NCBI GenBank assembly: GCA_009923495.1
Contig: RFTJ01000003.1
Coordinates: forward strand, 65,236-129,235
DNA length: 64,000 nt
Reading direction: 5' to 3'
Origin: Actinomycetota bacterium
GTDB taxonomy: Bacteria; Actinomycetota; Actinomycetes; S36-B12; UBA5976
Of this stretch, positions 9,324-20,498 are shown piece after piece. Below the pieces are notes generated by a model, which was not told where the DNA came from, did not search any database, and worked only from the letters and a program-made list of their open reading frames with translations. The position numbers and the translations under genes were made by a program. Each line of letters starts with the position of its first letter. Positions within the stretch are counted from its first letter, which is position 1.

Positions 9324-10612
9324 TGTCCTATTGTGTCAGTTCGTAGCACTCGGATGCGCGATACCCGGCGGCCATCCATTTCGGTCACTGTCAGATTTGC
9401 ACCGGGAATCGAAATCTCGTCACCAACTTTCGGAATACGACCAAGTCCAGCTGCTATGAATCCACCGGCAGTTTCGTAGGGGCCATCAGGTAACTCAAGA
9501 TAAGTTTCGTCGGCAAAATCGGCAAGATTCAGCAGGCCATCGACAATTACCTCGTGACCAACAGGAATAACACCTTCAGATTCGTCGGTGTCATATTCAT
9601 CACGAATGTCGCCAATTAATTCTTCAACTAGGTCTTCAAGCGTGATGATTCCTGCGGTGCCACCATATTCATCAACGACTAGTGCCATGTGGGAACCAGT
9701 CGAGCGCATATCCGAAAGAGCCGGTATCACATGCTTACTTCCTGGCAATCTAGCAATGTTGCGCACTAACTCGCCCAGTCGCAATGAACGCTCGCGAACA
9801 TCCGGATTGAGAATGTCTCGCACATGAACAAAGCCAACTACATCATCATGAGAACTATCAAATACTGGGTATCTGGAGTGCGGCAAATCAGAAACGAGTT
9901 TGGCAGCTTTAAATACCGGTAAGTCTGCATCTAAAAATTCAACTTCAGTTCGCGGAATCATGATCTCGCGAATCTCCTTATCGCCAGCGTCAAAGACATC
10001 ATCAATCAATTCGCGTTCCGCTGTAGTTAGTTCTTCGTGTGAAGCAACCATTCCCCTGAGCTCTTCGCCGCTGATCTGCTCTTTACCAGCTCGCGGATCG
10101 CCACCAAAAATACGCACTAGAAAATTGGTGGAAATAGAAAGTAAGACTATGAACGGTCGGAAAATTTTGGCAATGAAATCAAGTGGTGCGGAAAGCAATA
10201 ATGAATAGCGCTCGGCATGTTGTAAAGCAAGCCGCTTAGGTGTCAGTTCGGCAACTACTAAGGCGATGTAGGCAACAAACACTGTGCAGCCAATGAATGC
10301 GACGATCTCGGAAGTTCCTTTGGATAGTCCCCAACGCTCAAGCACTGGAGTCAATAAGGGAGCGAACCGTTTTTCACCGTAAGCTGCAGCGAAGAAGCCA
10401 GTTAGGGTAATCGCAACTTGGCCAGCCGCTAAGAAGCGATTGGGGTTCTTGACCAGTCCCTCAAGACGCTTGCCTTTGCGCCCGTTGTTGGCACTGAGCT
10501 TTTTAACTTGACTTTCGCGAAGTGAGATCAGAGCAGTTTCGGCCGCGGCAAAAATCGCTCCGATTATCGAAAAGAGCAACACCATACCTAGTGGTGTTAG
10601 AAACTTGCTCAC
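9320..10612 (-). CDS. CNNM/CBS-domain membrane protein (HlyC/CorC family)
   Basis: 430 residues with three parts: an N-terminal DUF21/CNNM membrane domain (about 1-190, four hydrophobic segments with [14 protein letters not shown]-like and [12 protein letters not shown] motifs), a pair of CBS domains (about 205-335, including [12 protein letters not shown] and [21 protein letters not shown]), and a C-terminal CorC_HlyC domain (about 345-425, [15 protein letters not shown]). The family is linked to Mg2+/Co2+ export or homeostasis; the old name haemolysin C is misleading. It is the upstream partner of trpS, starting 10 bases after the exonuclease III gene. Confidence 0.9.
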   Translation of the reverse strand: MSKFLTPLGMVLLFSIIGAIFAAAETALISLRESQVKKLSANNGRKGKRLEGLVKNPNRFLAAGQVAITLTGFFAAAYGEKRFAPLLTPVLERWGLSKGTSEIVAFIGCTVFVAYIALVVAELTPKRLALQHAERYSLLLSAPLDFIAKIFRPFIVLLSISTNFLVRIFGGDPRAGKEQISGEELRGMVASHEELTTAERELIDDVFDAGDKEIREIMIPRTEVEFLDADLPVFKAAKLVSDLPHSRYPVFDSSHDDVVGFVHVRDILNPDVRERSLRLGELVRNIARLPGSKHVIPALSDMRSTGSHMALVVDEYGGTAGIITLEDLVEELIGDIRDEYDTDESEGVIPVGHEVIVDGLLNLADFADETYLELPDGPYETAGGFIAAGLGRIPKVGDEISIPGANLTVTEMDGRRVSRIRVLRTDTIGQ

Positions 10613-10622
10613 ACTTCACACT

Positions 10623-11438
10623 CTACAAGTTAAATGTTGCGCACACCGGGGCATGATCGCTCCATCTGGAGTCATAATCTGGCGCGCGATGCACTGCAAC
10701 ATCAATACATTGTGCTGCAACTGGGCTAGTTGCCAAATGATAATCAATGCGCCAGCCGGCGTTGTTATCAAAAGCTTGTCCTCGCCAGGACCACCAAGTG
10801 TATGGCCCGACGACATCTCCAGCGTGGTTTCTCCCCAAATCTGTAATTCCAATTTTGTCGAACCACTTATCAAAGTAGGCTCGCTCTTGAGGCAGGAATC
10901 CAGCATTATTTAGGTTGCCCTTCCAATTCTTTAGGTCGGCTTCACGATGAGCGACATTTAAGTCACCACTGGCCAAGAACATCTCGCCAGATTTTTCCCA
11001 CTTTGCCAAGTGCTTGGTCATCGCATCAAGGAATCGGTACTTTTCCTGTTGGACTGGCTTTTCAGCATCGCCTGCATGTACGTACACCGAGGCAATTGTT
11101 AGCGGGCCCGAAGGGGTTTCGATTTGTCCTTGCACCCAGCGACCGGTGCCAGCAAATTCTTTTACGCCGATTCCCTGTTTGACATTACTTAGCGGGAAGG
11201 TGCTTAAAATCGCAACTCCAGCGTGGCCCAAGCGCAAACTTGAATCATGTGCGACAAATAAATCAGCCAAGCCTTCAGTATTTAGGACTTCATGTAACTG
11301 TTCTGTAGTTGCTCGCACTTCTTGCAGGCAAACTACATCAATTTCACCAGCTTGGACTCGTTTGCGTAGCCAGGCAAAACCACCTCGCTTAGCTGCGGCT
11401 CGGACACCATTGACATTTACTGTCAGTACCTTAAGCAT
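10623..11438 (-). CDS. xth: Exodeoxyribonuclease III (AP endonuclease family)
   Basis: DNA-repair nuclease of the exonuclease/endonuclease/phosphatase fold, 271 residues. Catalytic motifs seen: LTVNVNGVRAA at the N-terminus (metal-binding Asn), CLQEVRA (Glu), DLNVAHREADLKNWKGN (Asp/Asn and the AP-endonuclease helix), YTWWSWRG, and the C-terminal SDHAPV (Asp-His pair). These are the ExoA/XthA-type AP-endonuclease signature, acting at abasic sites and 3' blocked ends. Four bases separate its start from the icd stop, with which it may be co-transcribed. Confidence 0.94.
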   Translation of the reverse strand: MLKVLTVNVNGVRAAAKRGGFAWLRKRVQAGEIDVVCLQEVRATTEQLHEVLNTEGLADLFVAHDSSLRLGHAGVAILSTFPLSNVKQGIGVKEFAGTGRWVQGQIETPSGPLTIASVYVHAGDAEKPVQQEKYRFLDAMTKHLAKWEKSGEMFLASGDLNVAHREADLKNWKGNLNNAGFLPQERAYFDKWFDKIGITDLGRNHAGDVVGPYTWWSWRGQAFDNNAGWRIDYHLATSPVAAQCIDVAVHRAPDYDSRWSDHAPVCATFNL

Positions 11439-11441
11439 GAA

Positions 11442-12659
11442 TTACGCGTTCATTGCTTTCTGCAAGTTGTCATCGATTGCGACTAGAAATTCTTCAGTGG
11501 TCAACCAAGGTTGGTCGGGCGAAATGAGAATTGCAAGATCCTTTGTCATCTGGCCACTTTCAACAGTTTCGACACAAATGCGTTCAAGGGTTTGTGCGAA
11601 CTCAGTTACTTCTGGAGTGCCATCTAGTGTTCCTCGGTGTGCTAATCCTTGGGTCCAGGCAAATATTGAGGCGATTGGATTAGTGGAGGTTGGCTTACCC
11701 TGCTGATGTTGCCGGTAATGACGAGTTACAGTTCCATGCGCTGCTTCTGCTTCAACAGTGCGACCATCTGGTGACATTAGTACGCTGGTCATAAGTCCTA
11801 AAGAACCATAGCCCTGTGCAACCGTATCGCTTTGGACATCGCCATCGTAGTTCTTGCACGCCCACACATAACCGCCGTCCCAACGCAAAGCACAAGCCAC
11901 CATGTCGTCAATCAAACGGTGTTCGTATGTCAGACCAGCTTGATCAAATCGTGCCTTAAATTCAGCATCAAAAATTTCTTGGAAAATATCTTTGAAGCGA
12001 CCATCATAAGCTTTCAAAATCGTGTTCTTAGTTGACATGAACACTGGGAAGTTGCGCGACAACCCATACGAGAACGATGCTCGAGCAAAATCGCGAATTG
12101 ACTCGTCCAAGTTGTACATCGCCATGGCTACTCCACCACCAGGGAAATCAAAAACATTGATTTCCATCGGCTCGCTGCCATCTTTTGGTGTGTAAGTCAA
12201 GGTCAATGTTCCTTCACCAGGAATGACTAGGTCTGTTGCTCGATACTGATCCCCAAAAGCATGGCGGCCAATCACAATCGGCTTAGTCCAGTGTGGAACT
12301 AGGCGAGGTACATTACTAATGATGATTGGCTCGCGGAAAATAACTCCGCCAAGAATGTTGCGGATAGTCCCGTTTGGCGACTTCCACATCTTTTTCAGTC
12401 CAAATTCTTCAACCCGAGCTTCGTCCGGTGTAATGGTCGCACACTTAACTCCAACACCATGCTTCTTGATCGCATTGGCAGAATCAATGGTTACTTGGTC
12501 GTCGGTAGCATCTCGATTTTCAATTGATAAGTCGTAATACTCTAGGTCCACATCAAGGTACGGAAGGATTAATTGATCTTTTATGAACTGCCAAATGATG
12601 CGAGTCATTTCATCGCCATCGAGTTCAACAACTGTACCTTTGACTTTTATTTTCGCCAT
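11442..12659 (-). CDS. icd: NADP-dependent isocitrate dehydrogenase (eukaryotic-like homodimeric type)
   Basis: TCA-cycle enzyme oxidising isocitrate to 2-oxoglutarate. 405 residues with the subfamily-II opening [24 protein letters not shown] (substrate site), and the [16 protein letters not shown] segment with the conserved Arg, Asp and Tyr positions. This is the class related to mitochondrial/cytosolic NADP-IDH rather than the E. coli Icd class or the monomeric ~740-residue enzyme found in many actinobacteria. Located directly downstream of mdh (18 bases apart), so two TCA dehydrogenases share a transcription unit. Confidence 0.96.
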   Translation of the reverse strand: MAKIKVKGTVVELDGDEMTRIIWQFIKDQLILPYLDVDLEYYDLSIENRDATDDQVTIDSANAIKKHGVGVKCATITPDEARVEEFGLKKMWKSPNGTIRNILGGVIFREPIIISNVPRLVPHWTKPIVIGRHAFGDQYRATDLVIPGEGTLTLTYTPKDGSEPMEINVFDFPGGGVAMAMYNLDESIRDFARASFSYGLSRNFPVFMSTKNTILKAYDGRFKDIFQEIFDAEFKARFDQAGLTYEHRLIDDMVACALRWDGGYVWACKNYDGDVQSDTVAQGYGSLGLMTSVLMSPDGRTVEAEAAHGTVTRHYRQHQQGKPTSTNPIASIFAWTQGLAHRGTLDGTPEVTEFAQTLERICVETVESGQMTKDLAILISPDQPWLTTEEFLVAIDDNLQKAMNA

Positions 12660-12677
12660 CTAAATTTCCTCGTTTTC

Positions 12678-13628
12678 TTAAAGATCTTTAACATCTGCTT
12701 GTTTTTCGCGAACTGCCAGGGCGGCCGCTTTCAAACTTTCCAATTCATCGGCAGTGAGTTCGGTTTCAACTACCCGCCGAACGCCAGTTTTACCGATTTC
12801 AGCCTCAACGCCCAAATAAACACCGCTAATGCCGTATTCGCCATCTACCCAAGCGCAAACGGGCAAAACTGCACCAGAATCTTCAATAACGGCTTTGGCC
12901 ATTCGCGCCGCAGCAGCAGAAGGTGCATAGTAAGCCGAACCGGTTTTTAGCAGCGCGACAACTTCCGCGCCACCGTTTCGAGTTCGCACTACAAGCTCGT
13001 CAATTTTTTCGGCCGGTAGCAACTTGCTAAGTGGTTGGCCGCCGACCGTGCACCGCGATGGGACTGGCACCATAGTGTCGCCATGCGAACCCAAGGTTAA
13101 GGTGCTAACCGAGGAAATTGGAACATTTAGTTCTTCAGCAACAAAATTTGTGAAGCGGGCCGTGTCAAGCATGCCAGCTTGTCCCATTACTCGATTCTTA
13201 GGAAATGCTGTAGCAATTTGTGCTAGCGCCGTCATCTCGTCAAGCGGATTAGAAACCACAATGACAACTGCTTCAGGAGCATGCTTTGCGACATTCTCTG
13301 CAACATTGCGGACAATTTTCGCATTTGTTTCAATTAAGTCCATTCGGCTCATGCCTGGCTTGCGCGGTAAACCTGCAGTGATAATTACAACATCGGATCC
13401 AGCAATGGCTTCGTAGCCTGCACCATCAACTGTTGTTGTTTGACCAATGATTTTTGTCTCAAAGCCTTCAATAGACCGAGATTGATTTAGATCAAGGGCT
13501 AAGCCTTCTGGCTTGCCATCAAGAATGTCAGTAAGTACGACCTCATCGACAAGGTTGTATTCAGCGATACGTTGTGCAGTGGTCGAACCATAAAAACCAG
13601 CACCGACTACAGTGACTTTGCTACCCAT
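12678..13628 (-). CDS. mdh: Malate dehydrogenase, LDH-like class
   Basis: NAD-dependent malate/oxaloacetate interconversion. 316 residues with the Rossmann opening VTVVGAGFYGS, an Asp after the second strand (VVLTDI) that favours NAD over NADP, GLPRKPGMSRMDL (substrate-binding loop with Arg), NPLDEM, and the catalytic histidine in GSHGDTMVPV. These motifs mark the lactate-dehydrogenase-like tetrameric MDH class seen in Chloroflexi and Firmicutes, not the class with GAAGQIGY near its start that most actinobacteria carry. The locus (next to a DUF3017-like gene and near purHN-sucCD) is otherwise the normal actinobacterial mdh site. Confidence 0.93.
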   Translation of the reverse strand: MGSKVTVVGAGFYGSTTAQRIAEYNLVDEVVLTDILDGKPEGLALDLNQSRSIEGFETKIIGQTTTVDGAGYEAIAGSDVVIITAGLPRKPGMSRMDLIETNAKIVRNVAENVAKHAPEAVVIVVSNPLDEMTALAQIATAFPKNRVMGQAGMLDTARFTNFVAEELNVPISSVSTLTLGSHGDTMVPVPSRCTVGGQPLSKLLPAEKIDELVVRTRNGGAEVVALLKTGSAYYAPSAAAARMAKAVIEDSGAVLPVCAWVDGEYGISGVYLGVEAEIGKTGVRRVVETELTADELESLKAAALAVREKQADVKDL

Positions 13629-13705
13629 AATTTGGACTCCGTAAAGTGTCTCGATATCAAGATACTTTTAGTCTACTGCGTTAAATTGGTACAGTTTTCG
13701 CCACC

Positions 13706-13978
13706 CTAAAGCTGATGTGCCGGCAAGGCTAGAGCCAATGTGAGCAAGGCAAACCCCAAGGTAGCCAAGACAACTAAGTCGATTCTGCGGCGTCGAACGC
13801 GTAGCCAACCAGCCGCGCTGTCGGTTAGCCGCCAGCGCAAAACCGCAGCGTAAAGAATGGTCAAGGAGAGCAGGGCTGCGCCAATTCGAAAGTTGACCCA
13901 ATTCAGGGCTAGGAGGCCAAGTGCGAATAGGGCGTAAACACTAAATAGTGGCCATTGTCGCTGCACTTGTGACTTCAT
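13706..13978 (-). CDS. Small membrane protein, DUF3017-like
   Basis: 90 residues with three hydrophobic segments (around residues 9-27, 30-45 and 66-86) and a basic loop (RVRRRR) between the second and third, so probably a three-helix inner membrane protein. Size, topology and position between mdh and purH match the DUF3017 family, of unknown function, which sits in the same place in other actinobacteria. Its ATG overlaps the stop of the next gene upstream (ATGA at 13975-13978). I infer family membership from context and pattern, not from an alignment. Confidence 0.65.
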   Translation of the reverse strand: MKSQVQRQWPLFSVYALFALGLLALNWVNFRIGAALLSLTILYAAVLRWRLTDSAAGWLRVRRRRIDLVVLATLGFALLTLALALPAHQL

Positions 13979-15015
13979 ACGCCGCTAGCTCTTTCTCGAG
14001 TTGGTAATGAGGCAACAATAACAGCCATCGCAGTTACCGCTACGCCTAAGACAATCTGGACACCAACTTGCGAACCAGGTGCAGGCCAAATTAGATCAAG
14101 CAATAATGCGCCGGTTAGGTTGCCAACCACCGAGACAAGTGCAAACACTAAAACACCTAAACTGCGTACAAGAATTGACGCCGAAACAATAAATATGATT
14201 CCAATGATTCCACCGCTATAAAGCCATGGGCTGGCCAAGGGTGACGGCGGAGTTTTAAACGAGCCAAATTGAAACAAGTGCATTATGAACAGCACAAGCA
14301 GTAGTAGAAAAGTCCCCATTGTGAAATTCAACAGCGTTGTGGCAAGCGGTTGGCTAGTTGCCACTGCAACTCGTCCATTCAGGGCATATTGCGCAGCCGT
14401 TACCAGGCCGGTTGCAAATGCGTACAGCACAAGCGGTAGCGAGAAATTTCCCGAATGATCACGGCCCGTGACCGAAATTGCAACTCCAGCAATAGCAATG
14501 ATTGCTGCCAATATTCGGATCCAAGTAATGGACTTAGGGCCAGCTGGTCCTAATCCATACTTGTCCACCAATAGCGAAGACGTGGTCTGTCCGGCTACTA
14601 CTGAAATTGTAAAGATGGCAACACCCACAACAGGAACAACTGACCCCTGTCCGATTACGTAGGTTGCACCTGCCATTCCCCCGATACACTGCCACCATTT
14701 CAGCTGGCCAGTTCGCACCAGTGTTGGAATTGCTAAAAAGGCTCGGCGCACAGCAGGCACAAGGACCGAAATCAAAATGAGAACTAGCCATCCTGAAGCA
14801 AAAGAACACAGCGCAGCAACTACTCCATTGCTTACGACATGACCTAGTTCGCCGTTAACTCGTGATTGCGTTGCATTAAAGCAGGCAATCACAAATCCGA
14901 TTAAGACATGCCAAAGGTTGATTTTGGGGGCAATTGATTCACTTGATGTATTAGTGGAAGAAATGGCGTGTTCCCGTAAAGTACATTGTGATCCCCGCAC
15001 TATTTGCCGCTGCAA
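13975..15015 (-). CDS. DMT-superfamily transporter (YdcZ/DUF606 type)
   Basis: Integral membrane protein of up to 346 residues with about ten hydrophobic segments arranged as two similar halves, as in fused DUF606/YdcZ proteins. Motifs include [13 protein letters not shown] in the first helix pair and [23 protein letters not shown]-like stretches at matching positions. Substrate unknown. The start is uncertain: the longest frame begins at a TTG (15015) inside purH with a weak GAAGAAG ribosome site; a GTG at 15000 is the next choice. Either gives a ~50-65 bp overlap with the end of purH. Confidence 0.7.
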   Translation of the reverse strand: MQRQIVRGSQCTLREHAISSTNTSSESIAPKINLWHVLIGFVIACFNATQSRVNGELGHVVSNGVVAALCSFASGWLVLILISVLVPAVRRAFLAIPTLVRTGQLKWWQCIGGMAGATYVIGQGSVVPVVGVAIFTISVVAGQTTSSLLVDKYGLGPAGPKSITWIRILAAIIAIAGVAISVTGRDHSGNFSLPLVLYAFATGLVTAAQYALNGRVAVATSQPLATTLLNFTMGTFLLLLVLFIMHLFQFGSFKTPPSPLASPWLYSGGIIGIIFIVSASILVRSLGVLVFALVSVVGNLTGALLLDLIWPAPGSQVGVQIVLGVAVTAMAVIVASLPTRERASGV

Positions 15016-16504
15016 TTACTTCTTCGTCGCGAACTGATCCGCCTGGTGCAACTACAGCCTTTACTCCGGCCTCGAGTAAAACTTGTAAGCCATCGGCAAA
15101 TGGGAAGAATGCGTCTGAGGCCGCAACACTACCTACTACTCGCTCTGCGGCACGAGATACTGCAAGTCTGGCAGAATCAACGCGATTAACTTGTCCCATG
15201 CCAATGCCAACCGCCGCCCCTGAACTTGCCAGCAGAATTGCATTTGACTTAACGCACCGAACTGCATGCCAAGCAAATACTAAGTCCGACAAAATATTAG
15301 CTTGCGCGGCCGGGCCAGCCACTAGTTGCCAGTTTTCTGGGTTGTCACCGTCAGCTTGAAAAACGTCTTTAGTTTGTCGCAAAAGGCCACCAGAAATCGG
15401 CCTAGTTTCAATTGCCTCTGACTGCGTTACCGGAGCGGTTTTCAAGAGCCGCAGATTTGGTTTAGTTTGCAAAATCACCAACGCCTCTTGATCAAAATCA
15501 GGAGCACAAATTACTTCGGTGAATATTTCTACTACCGATTCGGCCATCGCTTTGGTCACGGGCCGATTCGTCGCGATTACTCCACCAAAGGCAGAGGTGG
15601 GATCAGTAGCATGGGCGCGCTGATAAGCCTGTGCTATGTCTGAACCGATTGCAAGACCACATGGATTTGCGTGCTTAATAATTGCTACTGCTGGTTCGAG
15701 GAAATCATAAACGGCGCGACGAGCAGCATCCGCATCTACATAGTTGTTGTAAGACATCTCTTTGCCATGTAATTGTTCGGACTGTGCTATGCCTGCTGGC
15801 CCGGTAGTCGAACTGTAGAGCGCCGCCTTTTGATGCGGGTTTTCGCCGTATCGCAAGCTGGCAGTTTGTTCATAAATTGAGCCAACCCAGGCTGGGAAAC
15901 CACTGGCGCTATCCGAAAGCTCACTAAGCCAGGATGCAACGGCCACGTCATAGCTGGCCACATGTCGAAATGCTTGGGCTGCTAACTCTAGGCGCTGGGC
16001 ATGAGTAAAACCATCGGCCTTTGCCGCCGAGAGCACTTTTGAATAATTAGCGGGATCCACCACAATTGCGACATTTGCATGATTCTTGGCGCTTCCTCGA
16101 ACCATGGCGGGACCACCGATGTCGATTTGCTCAATACATTCTTCGATTGACGCACCCGAAGCAACGGTTTGGTTGAAGGGATAGAGATTGACGACGACCA
16201 ACTCGAAGGCAGCGATATTTAAATCCGTAAGTTGCTCTTGATGTGATGGGTCACGAAGATCTGCAAGGAGTCCCGCATGAATGTTTGGATGCAAAGTTTT
16301 GACCCGACCATCTAGGCACTCAGCAAATCCAGTCACTTCTTGCACTTGAGTGACTGGGATTCCAAGTCCGGAAATCGTGGCTGCCGTGCTTCCCGTTGAC
16401 ACAATGGCAACGCCTGATTGGTACAAGCCTTGCGCCAATTCAGCAAGACCTGTTTTGTCGTAAACACTTATTAGTGCTCGCTTAATTTTCCTGGTGTCAC
16501 TCAT
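14951..16504 (-). CDS. purH: Bifunctional AICAR formyltransferase / IMP cyclohydrolase
   Basis: Performs the last two steps of de novo IMP synthesis. 517 residues, normal length. The N-terminal IMP cyclohydrolase (MGS-like) domain shows [18 protein letters not shown] and the [12 protein letters not shown] motif near residue 65; the C-terminal transformylase domain shows [11 protein letters not shown] near residue 220 and the catalytic [10 protein letters not shown] (Lys-His) near 270. The gene overlaps purN by four bases (ATGA), a pairing conserved in actinobacteria. Confidence 0.98.
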   Translation of the reverse strand: MSDTRKIKRALISVYDKTGLAELAQGLYQSGVAIVSTGSTAATISGLGIPVTQVQEVTGFAECLDGRVKTLHPNIHAGLLADLRDPSHQEQLTDLNIAAFELVVVNLYPFNQTVASGASIEECIEQIDIGGPAMVRGSAKNHANVAIVVDPANYSKVLSAAKADGFTHAQRLELAAQAFRHVASYDVAVASWLSELSDSASGFPAWVGSIYEQTASLRYGENPHQKAALYSSTTGPAGIAQSEQLHGKEMSYNNYVDADAARRAVYDFLEPAVAIIKHANPCGLAIGSDIAQAYQRAHATDPTSAFGGVIATNRPVTKAMAESVVEIFTEVICAPDFDQEALVILQTKPNLRLLKTAPVTQSEAIETRPISGGLLRQTKDVFQADGDNPENWQLVAGPAAQANILSDLVFAWHAVRCVKSNAILLASSGAAVGIGMGQVNRVDSARLAVSRAAERVVGSVAASDAFFPFADGLQVLLEAGVKAVVAPGGSVRDEEVIAAANSAGITMYFTGTRHFFH

Positions 16505-17094
16505 GCGCGCACAACCTTCCCGGCAACTAATGAAATGTTTCCGCTTGCGATTTGTCTAACAGTTTCGACTAACAAAACTCGCTCAACTTGCTTAATCCGC
16601 TCATGTAATGTTTCTTCGTCATCGTTAGGTAGTATTTCAACCGCACACTGCGCAATCACCGGTCCAGTATCCACTCCACTGTCAATAAAGTGCACGGTTG
16701 ACCCAGTCTTAGATGCGCCAGCCGCTAATGCGTCGCGAACTGCATGTGTGCCAGGAAAATCTGGCAATAATGCCGGATGAATGTTGATTAGTCGCCCAGA
16801 AAATTTGTTCACCAATTCTGCTCCCAACACTCGCATGAATCCTGCCGAAACAATTAGGTCAGGATTCAGGTCAGTCAGGACGGACTGCATAACTCTGTCC
16901 CATTCAGCACGTTCGCTAAGCATGGGAACTTCGATCACACTAATTTCAGCGGCAATCGCCCGCTGAACCGCTAGAACGTCTTTATCTACCACCAGTGCGA
17001 TGAGCTCGATGCCTATTTCAGACTGCTGATCAATTAGTGCTTGAAAAAGCGTCCCAGAACCCGAGGCAAGGACAACAACTCGAGTTTTAGACAC
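16501..17094 (-). CDS. purN: Phosphoribosylglycinamide formyltransferase (GART)
   Basis: Transfers a formyl group from 10-formyl-THF to GAR, the third step of purine synthesis. 197 residues. Motifs: [13 protein letters not shown] at the phosphoribosyl-binding loop, ILAGFMRVL-like [10 protein letters not shown], the catalytic triad region [16 protein letters not shown] (Asn, His), and [17 protein letters not shown] (Asp). It is coupled to purH by a four-base overlap and starts nine bases after the DUF6350-like gene. Confidence 0.97.
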   Translation of the reverse strand: MSKTRVVVLASGSGTLFQALIDQQSEIGIELIALVVDKDVLAVQRAIAAEISVIEVPMLSERAEWDRVMQSVLTDLNPDLIVSAGFMRVLGAELVNKFSGRLINIHPALLPDFPGTHAVRDALAAGASKTGSTVHFIDSGVDTGPVIAQCAVEILPNDDEETLHERIKQVERVLLVETVRQIASGNISLVAGKVVRA

Positions 17095-17103
17095 TCCTAT
17101 ATT

Positions 17104-18390
17104 CTATTTTGTAGATTCTTGAGTATTCACATTGCGGTGTTGCCACAGATACAGACTTGCTAACAGTAGCCGGGGAATGAGAATTAGCAGACCAACTGTG
17201 ATTGCCAAAATTCCTGTCAGGGCAACTGTCACTTCAAGTGGTTTTGGCCCAACAAATTTAAGCAACTCGTTTCCAAGTGATCCGCTAGCAGCAACGGTAG
17301 TGATGAAAGTGCAGGATGCCACTACCGATAGTGCAGCGCTGAGACTGATGAATTCTCGAGGACGAATAATTTGTCCAAATACCGATCGAGCTGTTTGGCC
17401 CGCTGTCTGCCACGGCTCTCTGGGCAGTAACAGGTACAGCAGGATGCCGACAACAACCGGTACCGCAATCAGAAAGTGTGCCCAAGTAGGTGCGGTATTG
17501 GGCAGTACAGAAAGTAAAGGGAAAGCTGGAAGTGCACCAGGATTTGTTTGATACATGGAAACTACGCCGGTTCCGCCAACTACAACGCCAGGGCCAGCAA
17601 GATAAGACATGGACCATACGGCTGCAGTTGGCACATAGCCAATGCCCAGTAGCAACAAGAAAAACGCATCAAATGATTGAGGCGCCATTACCTTGGCTAC
17701 TGCGGTCATCTCTTGGAAATGTGCAACTAAAGAAATCGTGCACAGAACTGCGCCACTTAAGATCATGGCCATAAAGCACACAAAGCCTGGCTTTACGCCA
17801 TCGCGAAATTTCTCTGGAAGTCGATCTATGAGAACTGTCTTGCTTGGGGCATAAGTTAAAACACAACTCACAGTAACCAGAAGAGCAAGCGAAAACGTCC
17901 TAACCAAAACGGTGATTGGATTCACTTGTAGGCCATCAGATGAAGCAAGTAGTCCTAGTAGTCCATTTATTACAGCGTAAGAACCGGAAAGCAGTGCAGC
18001 TACAGACCAATACTCACGCGCTGTTTTTGGATCAGCACTTTTTAGTGACCACTGGGTTGACCGCCACAATAAGTAAATGGCAAGTGCAATGAAACCCCAC
18101 GGTAATAAGCCGATGACTTGCCCACTGATAGCTACTGGGACAAGCTGAAGTCCAAGCCACGCGATCGCACTGGCAGCAGCCACTTGATTTACTGATTCGT
18201 CGCCATGAGCTGCAATTAGCCAAGCGGCCATAATCACCGAAAAGGTCGCGATTAATCCAAAGGCGATAGCAGCTACCGCGCCAATAGCCGATGCAACCGG
18301 CGCTGGATGTGACTTAATGTGATCCTCAATGACCGGCCGCCGCCATTGCCTAGTTTGCCTAGTTGGCGGTCTGGTCTGAGGATTGCTCAC
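17104..18390 (-). CDS. Multi-pass membrane protein, DUF6350-like
   Basis: 428 residues with roughly ten to twelve hydrophobic segments, a basic cytoplasmic N-terminus (residues 1-25, RPPTRQTRQWRRP) and no catalytic motif I can name. Position between sucD and purN and overall size match the DUF6350 family of actinobacteria, for which a function is not established (a link to cell division or envelope has been suggested for similar genes). Identification rests on synteny and topology. Confidence 0.6.
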   Translation of the reverse strand: MSNPQTRPPTRQTRQWRRPVIEDHIKSHPAPVASAIGAVAAIAFGLIATFSVIMAAWLIAAHGDESVNQVAAASAIAWLGLQLVPVAISGQVIGLLPWGFIALAIYLLWRSTQWSLKSADPKTAREYWSVAALLSGSYAVINGLLGLLASSDGLQVNPITVLVRTFSLALLVTVSCVLTYAPSKTVLIDRLPEKFRDGVKPGFVCFMAMILSGAVLCTISLVAHFQEMTAVAKVMAPQSFDAFFLLLLGIGYVPTAAVWSMSYLAGPGVVVGGTGVVSMYQTNPGALPAFPLLSVLPNTAPTWAHFLIAVPVVVGILLYLLLPREPWQTAGQTARSVFGQIIRPREFISLSAALSVVASCTFITTVAASGSLGNELLKFVGPKPLEVTVALTGILAITVGLLILIPRLLLASLYLWQHRNVNTQESTK

Positions 18391-18442
18391 AGTTAAGAAT
18401 CGTGGCAGGAATCTGAAGCGTTACCGAGCACCGACACGGTGA

Positions 18443-19315
18443 CTAGTTGCCCGCGAGCACATCACGAACTAAACGGGCAGTTTCGCTTGGAGTTTTTCCA
18501 ACCTGCACGCCGACTGCCTCTAGCGCCAACTGTTTTGCAGCTGCAGTGCCGCTTGAGCCGGAAACAATGGCGCCCGCATGACCCATTGTCTTACCTTCAG
18601 GCGCAGTGAAACCTGCAACATAACCAACTACTGGCTTTGTGACATTATCTCTGATGAAGGCTGCCGCTCGCTCTTCGGCATCGCCACCAATCTCGCCAAT
18701 CATCACAATTACGTCGGTTTCTGGATCGGCTTGAAATGCGGCTAAGCAATCAATGTGAGTTGTACCAATAATTGGATCGCCACCAATGCCAACGCAGGTT
18801 GAAAACCCGAGATCGCGTAACTCGAACATCATCTGGTAAGTCAGGGTTCCGGACTTGCTAACCAAACCAATGCGCCCCGCCTTGGTAATGTCACCGGGAA
18901 TAATTCCGGCATTGGACTGGCCAGGACTGATTACGCCTGGGCAGTTCGGACCGATAATTCGAGTAGTGCCTGAATTCTGGGCATACTGAAAAAACTCAGC
19001 GGTATCTTTTACAGGTACACCTTCAGTGATCACAACGCAAAGTGGAATCTGAGCATCAACGGCTTCAATTACTGCACCTTTGGTGAACTTCGGCGGCACG
19101 AAAACTACCGAAACATTTGCGCCTGTTGCGGCAATTGCTTCACTAACTGAATTGAATACTGGGATGCCGTCTACATCTTGCCCACCCTTGCCAGGGGTAA
19201 CGCCAGCGACGACTTTAGTTCCGCTAGCAATCATTCGACGAGTGTGTTTGGTTCCTTCGGCACCGGTCATGCCTTGGACTAGTACTTTGCTTTCGCTAGT
19301 TAAGAAAATTGACAT
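18443..19315 (-). CDS. sucD: Succinyl-CoA ligase, alpha subunit
   Basis: Substrate-level phosphorylation step of the TCA cycle, forming succinate and ATP/GTP from succinyl-CoA. 290 residues. CoA-binding Rossmann start [23 protein letters not shown], the [12 protein letters not shown] segment, and the phospho-histidine site [10 protein letters not shown] near residue 245. Lies seven bases after sucC, with which it forms the heterodimer/tetramer. Confidence 0.98.
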   Translation of the reverse strand: MSIFLTSESKVLVQGMTGAEGTKHTRRMIASGTKVVAGVTPGKGGQDVDGIPVFNSVSEAIAATGANVSVVFVPPKFTKGAVIEAVDAQIPLCVVITEGVPVKDTAEFFQYAQNSGTTRIIGPNCPGVISPGQSNAGIIPGDITKAGRIGLVSKSGTLTYQMMFELRDLGFSTCVGIGGDPIIGTTHIDCLAAFQADPETDVIVMIGEIGGDAEERAAAFIRDNVTKPVVGYVAGFTAPEGKTMGHAGAIVSGSSGTAAAKQLALEAVGVQVGKTPSETARLVRDVLAGN

Positions 19316-19322
19316 GGTGCTC

Positions 19323-20498
19323 CTACTTACCTGCTGCTAGTTGGGCAACCCGGCGGGCAGCTTCATCCATAGTCTCGACACGTTCGATAAGACTTATTCC
19401 TGATTCGTCCAAGATTCGTCGTCCTTCAATTGCGTTATTTCCATCTATGCGACACACGATTGGTTTTGTGATTGGCTCCCCGCGATCTGCCAACATCTGG
19501 ACCGCTTGCACGATTCCATTTGCCACAGCGTCACATGCTGTGATGCCACCGAATACATTCACAAATACTGAAGTCACGTCTGGGTCACCTAAAACGATGT
19601 CTAAACCATTTGCCATCACTTGCGCGCTGGCGCCACCGCCGATGTCCAAAAAGTTAGCTGGCTTAACGCCACCAAACTCTTCACCCGCATAAGCGACTAC
19701 ATCCAGAGTGGACATTACTAAGCCAGCACCATTGCCAATGATGCCCACTTGGCCTTGAAGTTTTACATAGTTCAAATCAAGTGACTTTGCCCGCAGTTCA
19801 ATCGGGTCGGCCGCTCCTTCATCAACAAATTCACCGTGCGCGTCATGGCGATAGGCAGCATTGTCATCCAGGGTTACTTTTCCATCTAGCGCAAGTACTT
19901 GGCCGTTGGCAATCTTGGCTAACGGATTCACTTCAACAAGAGTGGCGTCCTCTTTCATTAAGACCTGCCAAAGATCTTGCAGAATTGCAATCACTTGGGT
20001 GCGAACCTCGGCCGGGAATTTGGCTGCGTCGGCAATCTCAGCTGCCTTTTCGCTAGTGCAACCAATCAGAGCATCAACTGGAATTTTTGCCAAGGCTTCA
20101 GGCTTGGTGGCCGCCACTTCTTCAATATCCATGCCGCCCTCTACGCTGGCCATTGCCAGATACGTGCGATTGGACCGATCTAATAGAAATGAAACGTAAT
20201 ACTCTTCAACAATTTCTGCTGCTGCGGTTACTAAAACTTTCTCAACGATATGACCTTTGATGTCCAAGCCGAGAATTTCACTTGCTCGCTCGCCTGCTTC
20301 TGTTGCCGAGGCGGCTAGCTTGACGCCACCTGCTTTGCCACGCCCACCCGTTTTCACTTGGGCTTTAACAACTACTGTGTCGGCGATTGACTGTGCTGCT
20401 AACACTGCTTGTTCTGAAGTGGTGCAAACAACTCCTGGGACTACCGGCACATTGTGATTAGCAAATAATTCTTTGGCTTGATATTCGTACAAATCCAC
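19323..20498 (-). CDS. sucC: Succinyl-CoA ligase, beta subunit
   Basis: Nucleotide-binding subunit of succinyl-CoA synthetase. 391 residues. ATP-grasp N-terminus ([30 protein letters not shown]), metal site region LVEVNPLAK near residue 193, the [12 protein letters not shown] loop and [15 protein letters not shown] near 320 that contacts the CoA/phosphohistidine. It is the promoter-proximal gene of a run sucC-sucD-DUF6350-purN-purH-DMT-DUF3017. Confidence 0.98.
   Translation of the reverse strand: MDLYEYQAKELFANHNVPVVPGVVCTTSEQAVLAAQSIADTVVVKAQVKTGGRGKAGGVKLAASATEAGERASEILGLDIKGHIVEKVLVTAAAEIVEEYYVSFLLDRSNRTYLAMASVEGGMDIEEVAATKPEALAKIPVDALIGCTSEKAAEIADAAKFPAEVRTQVIAILQDLWQVLMKEDATLVEVNPLAKIANGQVLALDGKVTLDDNAAYRHDAHGEFVDEGAADPIELRAKSLDLNYVKLQGQVGIIGNGAGLVMSTLDVVAYAGEEFGGVKPANFLDIGGGASAQVMANGLDIVLGDPDVTSVFVNVFGGITACDAVANGIVQAVQMLADRGEPITKPIVCRIDGNNAIEGRRILDESGISLIERVETMDEAARRVAQLAAGK

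Noticed and set aside
11014-11706. 230-codon open frame on the plus strand opposite exonuclease III and the end of icd
   Set aside because: It spans two confidently identified genes on the other strand and has low-complexity, non-family sequence; an antisense shadow.
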